The position numbers were made by a program, and so were the translations under genes. Below are positions 7,101-12,767 of a DNA stretch of 12,767 bases, in pieces. The notes under the pieces were generated by a model. The model worked only from the letters and a program-made list of their open reading frames with translations, had not been told where the DNA came from and did no database searches. Position 1 is the stretch's first letter. Every line of letters begins with the position of its first letter. Origin of the DNA: Podochytrium sp. JEL0797 (taxonomy: Eukaryota; Chytridiomycota; Chytridiomycetes; Chytridiales; Chytriomycetaceae); assembly GCA_027596195.1 (NCBI GenBank), contig JADGJG010000765.1:1-12767 (forward strand), given 5' to 3'.

Positions 7101-9412
7101 ACACTATTTTCAGTTTTTCGTTATTGACCCAAACTATGCAGATCCTTCGTTCAAGCAAAATCAAAAATGGGTACCATCTATTTGACGGAAAAGAAGGACA
7201 GCAAAGCATATGCGAGATGTTTTGGAGATCTATACGACCGCCACAAGACTGTGGAGACATGCATTCTGCTGGGAGAAGCGTACATGAATATTCAGGACCC
7301 TGACAAGGCGATCGAAGTGTATGAAAACGGCCTCGACACGTTTGATGATGGCTCTGTACTTGCTTGCAAGATTGGGAAAGCATTGGTCAAGACCCATGAT
7401 TATGCGAGGGTTTGTTTCAATTTCCTATCCTTCAATGTGTGATTGAGGTCTCCTTTTCCAGGCCATCTCTTATTACGAAACGGCGTTGGGGAAAAACTCA
7501 CCAAGTTCTTCATCACTTCGATTTGATCTTGCTGAACTGTATTTCAAGCTCAAAAATTATGAAGATGTTGAGCGAATTGCACTGGAAGCACTCGATCACC
7601 CAAAGAGTGAGTTATCCATTTAGCCCCACCACGACATCACTAATCTGGAATTCAATCAGGCGAAGATACTACAGTCATGTCCCTCGACATCAAATTGCAC
7701 CTCCTTCAAGCAAAAAGTTATCGGGCGACAGGAAAATTCGAGAACGCGATTTCAAGTTTCACAAAAGCCAGAGACTTGCAGCTGAGGTTGGCCTCCATAT
7801 TTTCTAAAACTCGATATTCATCTCTATTTCGTACAGGATTGTTTCAGGGGAATCTATTGCAAACGACTCTTCGGAATTGAAGAATGCCGTGGCGGACATT
7901 TGCTTTGAATTGGGAGAAACTTATTCCAATTTCATCGGGGACAATAATCAAGCAGTTGTATGCTATAATGACGCCGTTCACCATCACGCTCTGCATCAAA
8001 AGGTGAGAACGCATCCAATTTGGACTCCCAAAAATCTTAACTTGAAATCCAGTCCATACTGGCCATTTGCAAAACCTCAATCAGCAAAAATGATCTTTCA
8101 ACAGCTCAAAACCACTGCTCTACGCTTCTCAGATCGGACCCCGACAACCAAGCGGCTACTATCATTATGGCGGAGCTCCAGTTCCTCAACAATAATTATG
8201 AGGCCGCTGTTTCCCACTACAAATCTCTTCTGGAGAAACAACCTACTCAATTCATGGCCCTTCGCAAAGCAGTTGAAATGATGCGACGCGCTGGCAAAAT
8301 GAGCGACGCGCAGCAATTTTTTGATTTGGTTGAAAAGAGCACGTTTGGAAGAAAGATTCTGTTGCATGCTGGATATCACTTCTGCAAAGGGTTGCAATAT
8401 CGGTACACAAACAGCCCAAATGAAGCCCTGAAGGAATTCAATTATGCGAGGAGAGATTCGGAATGGGGAACCGAGTCCCTCTACAACATGATTGAGATTT
8501 TCTTGAATCCGGACAACGACACCATGGGTGGAGATGTGTTGGAGGCCGCAGCAGATAGCTCGGGGAGTGGAGATCAATCAGATGCAGACATTTTGGCTTT
8601 AATGACTGCCGACAAGCTGCTGAAGGTGTGTGTGTTTCTCCCATTTGTGTTCGTGTTGACTTACATTTCACTCCATCAGGAACTTTCGCAATCTCAAAAA
8701 ACTATTCGCACACAAATTCTTGAATGCCACGCATGGATGGCCACCAAGCAAAAGGCTGAGATTGAGCGGGCACTAACGCATTTTACTCAAATCCTGCAAG
8801 AGGAAGCCGACCATGTTCCATCTCTGCTGGTTAGAAACAAGAATGCTGCTTAAATCGTGACCATTTTCTAAACTCCAACATCAGGGAATCGCTGTAGCAT
8901 ATATGTTGCTCAAACAACCCCCGCGAGCAAGAAATCAACTGAAGCGGATTGTTAAAATGGATTGGAGCGTCCAATACGCAGACGACTTCGAACGAGCCTG
9001 GCTTCTGCTTGCCGATATTCACATCCAGGTACGTTCGAAAGCGCGTTTTTTTTATTCCCAAATTCCCAAACTAATGAAAAATTTGAAGGGAGGGAAATAC
9101 GATCTTGCAACAGACCTTCTCAAGCGCTGTCTTTCTCAAAACAAATCTTGTTCAAAAGCGTTCGAGTATCTGGGCTACATTATGGAAAAGGAGGCGTCGT
9201 ACACCGACGCAGCTGATTCATACACTTCCGCATGGAAACTGGAACGCGAATCCAACGCGTCGATCGGATTCAAATTGGCCTTCAACTATCTGAAGGCAAA
9301 GAAATACGTGGAGGCGATCGGGATTAGTCACAAAGTGTTGAAGATGTACCCCGATTATCCCAAAATTCGAAAGGAAATTCTGGACAAAGCGAGGGGGTTG
9401 TTGCGAGTATGA
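4145..9412 (+). CDS. IFT139: Intraflagellar transport protein 139 (TTC21B/THM1), IFT-A subunit
   Basis: IFT139 is a TPR-solenoid subunit of IFT complex A, which drives retrograde transport in cilia and flagella. The 22 exons are: 4145-4210, 4268-4391, 4457-4567, 4620-4844, 4904-5043, 5099-5389, 5444-5529, 5587-5687, 5755-5829, 5890-5973, 6022-6246, 6309-6490, 6556-6879, 6938-7092, 7142-7409, 7462-7606, 7660-7786, 7837-8002, 8053-8625, 8680-8829, 8885-9028 and 9089-9412. They splice in phase to 1361 aa (human about 1316). The 21 introns are 48-67 nt, all GT-AG. Family landmarks run end to end: [10 protein letters not shown] (24-33), [58 protein letters not shown] (1110-1121), [12 protein letters not shown] (1216-1227) and the end [17 protein letters not shown]. 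The exon 4 donor is uncertain: 4797 is an alternative to 4845 in the same phase. The ATG is the only plausible start after the upstream stop. Confidence 0.96.
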
Positions 9413-9481
9413 GAAAGGAAATAAATGCATTGCAGTAAACATGGAATGATGATGAGCTTTTTATTTCACGAATTTTGGGAA
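9413..9481. terminator. Convergent 69-bp gap with poly(A) signals for both strands
   Basis: IFT139 ends at 9412 and the V-ATPase proteolipid gene ends, on the other strand, at 9482. AATAAA is present on the plus strand at 9420-9425, 8 nt after the IFT139 stop. AATAAA on the minus strand reads from 9465 to 9460, about 17 nt after the proteolipid stop. Cleavage for each gene probably falls within or beyond the other signal, so the 3' UTRs likely overlap as antisense. Confidence 0.75.
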
Positions 9482-10220
9482 TCAAACGCACTCGGTCTTG
9501 GCTTTCGTGTTGAGAATCAAACTGACAATCAATCCATAAAGACCCAAAACCTCCGCAAAAATGAGAATCAGGACCTGCATAGTCGAGGTTAAAAAAAGGG
9601 TTCAGCGACACGTTTCCCTCCGAACAAAAGAAACAACGATGCTCACCATTCCCACAAACATTCTCGGCTGGAACAAGTAACTTCTAACTCCAGCATCCCC
9701 AACCATTCCAATCGCATATCCTGCAGCCAAACCCGCGAATCCGGTGCTCAGACCAGCACCCAGGTGGACAAATCCGGCATACAGCGAGTACGGGTTCGCG
9801 GGATTCAAATCATTCGCAATCAAGACGGCAACGACAAGGCCATAGACGGCAACGATACCTGTGTTGGGGTTGATGCAGGGGCGGCCGTTAATCGCGCGTG
9901 TTGTGGAAAGCCTCGTTGTATGCCAAAAAATTCCGAACAAGCGAGCAGCGAGGGATTGCCAACAACTAGCACATACCGGCCATAACGACTGGAATCAGGG
10001 ACTTCATCATGCTGGGCAACGAACACGGGATCAGCAGCTACCCACGACACAGAACGACTCACATCTCCGGCTTGAAGGCTCCAATCCCGGCAATCCCAAC
10101 CCCGCTCTTGGACGTGCCATACGCGGCCCCCAGCGACGACAAAATCATTGCAGACCCGGCTCCAGCGAGGCCAAAGAAGGGCGCGAAGGCCGGGCACAGC
10201 TCGTTGTTGATGGGTGCCAT
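9482..10220 (-). CDS. V-type ATPase proteolipid subunit c / c'
   Basis: This is the membrane-rotor proteolipid of the vacuolar H+-ATPase Vo sector, which carries protons across vacuolar and endosomal membranes. The minus-strand exons are 10063-10220, 9977-10011, 9647-9858 and 9482-9574. They join in phase to 165 aa. Landmarks are PAFAPFFG (10-17), [16 protein letters not shown] (29-44), [33 protein letters not shown], and [15 protein letters not shown] near the end. Four hydrophobic segments lie at about 11-33, 54-79, 92-119 and 133-156. The proton-binding glutamate is E143 in the fourth segment. After GDAGVR the sequence reads [11 protein letters not shown], where ordinary subunit c has GTAQQPRLFVG or close to it. 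Yeast Vma11 (c') also has an aromatic-containing variant at this point, so this may be the fungal c' paralogue. The MAPINNEL start is the only one giving a normal-length N-terminus. Confidence 0.96.
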
Positions 10221-10339
10221 GTTTTTATGATGGATTTTTCGTCCATGTCCCTTTTCTCCGAACTCCGCCTTTTCTCCAACACATTTAATTTCTCTCACTG
10301 CACCACAACATCAAACAACCAAAAAGAATGGATCCCCGC
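10221..10339 (-). promoter_or_regulatory. 119-bp spacer between clathrin heavy chain and the V-ATPase proteolipid
   Basis: Both flanking genes are on the minus strand. The spacer carries a possible poly(A) signal variant for clathrin, ATTAAA at 10289-10284 (minus), about 50 nt after its stop. The rest serves as proteolipid promoter and 5' UTR. It is GA-rich on the minus strand. No TATA box is clear. Confidence 0.45.
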
Positions 10340-12702
10340 TTAGAATCCTTGAGGGGGCATCATTCCCGTGTTTCCCATAAACATTGGCTGCTGCTGCTGC
10401 TGTTGCTGCTGGGGGTACCCCGGCGCCATGCCTCCCATCTGTGGCTGCGCACCTCCATACGTCAACATGAGGTTGTTTCCAAGTCCCATCATGGGAGTTT
10501 CCTGTTTCTTCTCGTCCTCGTCCTTGGCGCTTCTTTCCGCGTTCGCCTTCTCGAGAGCATCAATCTGTAGCGTGAACCAAACAAAAATCAGACTCCACAT
10601 TCACGGCTAAATAACACCGGCGTCCTCACCTTCGTGGTATACTCTCTCAACACCTGGATCATGTACGGCATAGCAAAGTCGTTCAAGTTGTAACGCCACG
10701 CGTACTCCAACACAACATCGGGCCGCAGCATCTCGTAACAGTTGTACAGGCACGCCGCGAAGCAGTCTTTGCGGTCAATCTCGATAAAGAACTTCAAAAG
10801 CTCTTCGGCGAGTTCCGGGTCGTGCGACTCAGCCGCGGCTTCCATGGCGTCCTTGAACACCTTGTCCTTCTTGGAAAGGTTGATGGACTGTCTCCAACGC
10901 TTGTTTCTCTGTTGGGCACGGAATAATTTAGATTCAAAACCGCAGCCCCCAGCATAAACCCAACGCGCATCAAAAATTACCTTGTAGAGGTGAGCCGCGA
11001 TTCTGCGGAACTCCATCAACTCGTGCTTCTCCAATCTCTGAGCAAGCGCGATGGCGTCAAAGTGGTCAAAGTTGTCAATCGAGTCACGGAGCGACTTAAA
11101 ATCTTCCTCTTCAATCAGCAAATCGTTGAACGCGTTGTTGACAGCCGTGTTGTTGAGCTGAACAAAGAAACACAATCAACGAAAACGAAATATTAAAAAA
11201 AGTCAGAAAAAACAATCAACACACACCTGCTGAACCGAAATCAAGTACGGCTTAATCAAAGGCAAGTTGTTGGTCTTTTGGAACATTTGCACCACACGCG
11301 TGTGGTCAACTCTGGGCGTCAACACAACAAGCAAGTCGTTCAACAAGAGCGGCTGGTTCTCCAAATAGAAACGCAACGCCTTGAAGAAAATCTCGAGGTT
11401 CGAAATCTTGACCAGAATGTCCTTGAAGGCAATGTGGTCCCACGCGTCCGCTGGGTGCGCCATGATGCTCAAGGCCGCGTTGTCAAACTCATCGTAGTGC
11501 GTGTAGAGGAACACGAGCTCGGACCAGAGGTGAGCAACTTCACAGGCGCGGATCACCTTGGGGATGTTGATGCGCTGCCAGAAGAGGCGCAGGTGTTCCA
11601 TGAGACGGTCGGGGCGGTACTTGGAGTAAACGACGGCGAGTTCCGTGAACATCCCCATGTGGGCGCGCTCCAGTCCCAAACCGGACTCAATCAACTGAAT
11701 CAGCTCATCAAAGTATCCGCGGGCCTCGTACAACTTGACAATAACCTATCGCAAGCAGAGAAAAATTTAAGTCATCAAAGCGACAAAAACAAAACACAAG
11801 GACGCCCCACCTCCAACTCCTCCGCATGAATAATCAAGTTGAGAGCACAGATCTGAGCCAATCTGAACTCTCCGTTGGCGATACACGCAGCGTTCACCTC
11901 CTTCCAGACCTTGGTGGCGTTGGCCTTGCGGGCACAGTCCACAGCCGCCTGGTGTTCACCCAAGTAGATCAAGGTGGAGGCCAAACGCGCCCAGTTGGAA
12001 ATACTGCTGAACAACAGCTTGGCAGCTTCGTAAAGCTTCTCGTCGAAACACTTTTCACCAACGACAGCAATCTGAATTTTTTTGTGTTGAGCATTTGCAC
12101 CAGCATCGCAAACCAAACAACCCAAAACCTCCTTCGGATAATACCTCAGCAATGTTGGGGCTCGAGATGAACTCCTCCAAGTCCGCAATACGGTTCGTCT
12201 TGGCGTACGCGAAAATGAGCTCGCTCTCAACAACGGGTTGACGAACAGTCTTTTTGGCCATTTGGAGGTAACGGATCAACTCATCGTACTTTTCCGTGGT
12301 CTGAGCAGTCTGGATAACCTCGTTGTAGTTGGAGGGGTCGTTGGCCTTGATGTAAGAGTCTGGACAGCGAACCCCATTCAGAAAATATTCCCACCGCATT
12401 TCAAAACACACAAAAAAAAACCACTCACCAACAGCTTCCTTCACACGCAGAGTGTCGAGCTGGGCCTTGGCCAACTTGCTCCACACATCCGCCTGGTCCA
12501 CACGCTCGGCAAACTCGTACGCGCGGTCCAAATCGCCAATGTTTCCAATCAACACGCTGACACCGTTGGCGAATTGGTCGTACTTTTTGTAAATGTAGAA
12601 GGCTTCCTCAAACAGGTCGCTTCCAACAGCAATGTTGGCAATGTCGGGGGCATCGTAGTTCTCGAGACGCGTGATGTAGTCCATGACGCGAGTGCGGTCC
12701 GC
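10340..12702 (-). CDS. CLTC: Clathrin heavy chain, 5' partial (C-terminal 649 residues)
   Basis: Clathrin heavy chain forms the legs of the triskelion coat on endocytic and trans-Golgi vesicles. The window holds the proximal leg, trimerisation region and tail. The minus-strand exons are 12429-12702, 12145-12359, 11811-12071, 11227-11745, 10981-11157, 10630-10908 and 10340-10564. They are separated by GT-AG introns of 65-73 nt, and all phases agree. Sequence matching the family runs throughout: [20 protein letters not shown] at the upstream end, [57 protein letters not shown]-like (INIPKV), [42 protein letters not shown], and [22 protein letters not shown]. The tail keeps NLMLT (codons 10474-10460), close to the QLMLT Hsc70-binding motif, and then becomes Met/Gly/Pro/Gln-rich with eight consecutive Gln. 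About 1040 N-terminal residues (beta-propeller and distal leg) lie beyond 12767. Confidence 0.98.
10388..10411 (-). repeat. Trinucleotide repeat encoding Gln8 in the clathrin tail
   Basis: Eight consecutive Gln codons lie in the last exon of clathrin heavy chain. Seven are CAG and one, the third, is CAA. The run sits in a flexible C-terminal tail after the NLMLT motif and is a candidate length-polymorphic microsatellite. Confidence 0.9.
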
Positions 12703-12767
12703 CTGTGCAACAAACGAGCCAAAAAACCAAGGCTGTATCAGAAACCAAACCAGAGAGGGATAAAAAA
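12703..12767 (-). other. Intron of clathrin heavy chain running off the window edge
   Basis: On the minus strand this sequence ends in TTGTTGCACAG at 12703, the acceptor for the first visible clathrin exon. No coding sequence is seen between here and the window end, so at least 65 nt of intron are present, in line with the 65-73 nt size of its neighbours. Confidence 0.75.

Noticed and set aside
11278..11829. A 183-codon plus-strand frame
   Set aside because: It is antisense to a strongly conserved clathrin exon and is explained by codon bias on the opposite strand.
134..12702. A functional membrane-traffic gene cluster or operon-like system
   Set aside because: The genes are on both strands, are housekeeping genes in all eukaryotes, and nothing in the sequence links their regulation.

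Overview
The window is ordinary eukaryotic nuclear DNA carrying six closely packed, intron-rich protein genes. I found no prokaryotic operon, mobile element, CRISPR array, tRNA or rRNA. Nearly all introns are 48-88 nt GT-AG introns. The gene set combines an intraflagellar transport gene (IFT139) with a V-ATPase proteolipid that has features of the fungal c' (Vma11) type and a fungal-looking ARPC3. This suggests a flagellated, compact-genome organism, most plausibly a chytrid-like zoosporic fungus or a close relative. That placement is inference. The gene identities come from reading reconstructed exons against remembered family patterns, without a database search.

Layout, left to right. (1) 134-747, minus: ARPC3 (Arp2/3 complex p21), with its 3' end outside the window. 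(2) 838-1824, minus: PRA1/Yip3-family Rab acceptor, 5 exons, 179 aa. (3) An 81-bp divergent promoter gap, then 1906-4109, plus: a 669-aa protein in 4 exons that I can assign only weakly, as a degenerate PP-loop / TilS-like protein. (4) Only 35 bp later, 4145-9412, plus: IFT139/TTC21B, 22 exons, 1361 aa. (5) A 69-bp convergent gap holding poly(A) signals for both strands, then 9482-10220, minus: V-ATPase proteolipid c/c', 4 exons, 165 aa. (6) A 119-bp gap, then 10340-12702 and beyond, minus: the C-terminal 649 residues of clathrin heavy chain in 7 exons, with its 5' part outside the window.

Four of the six products (clathrin, V-ATPase proteolipid, PRA1, Arp2/3) act in endomembrane traffic or endocytosis and one acts in the cilium. 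In a eukaryotic genome this proximity is most simply chance plus compaction. I see no evidence of a new multi-gene system. The items most worth a second look are the degenerate PP-loop gene and its sharp strand-composition switch, the c'-like proteolipid, the uncertain splice in IFT139 exon 4, the very short intergenic spacers, and the readable PRA1 introns.
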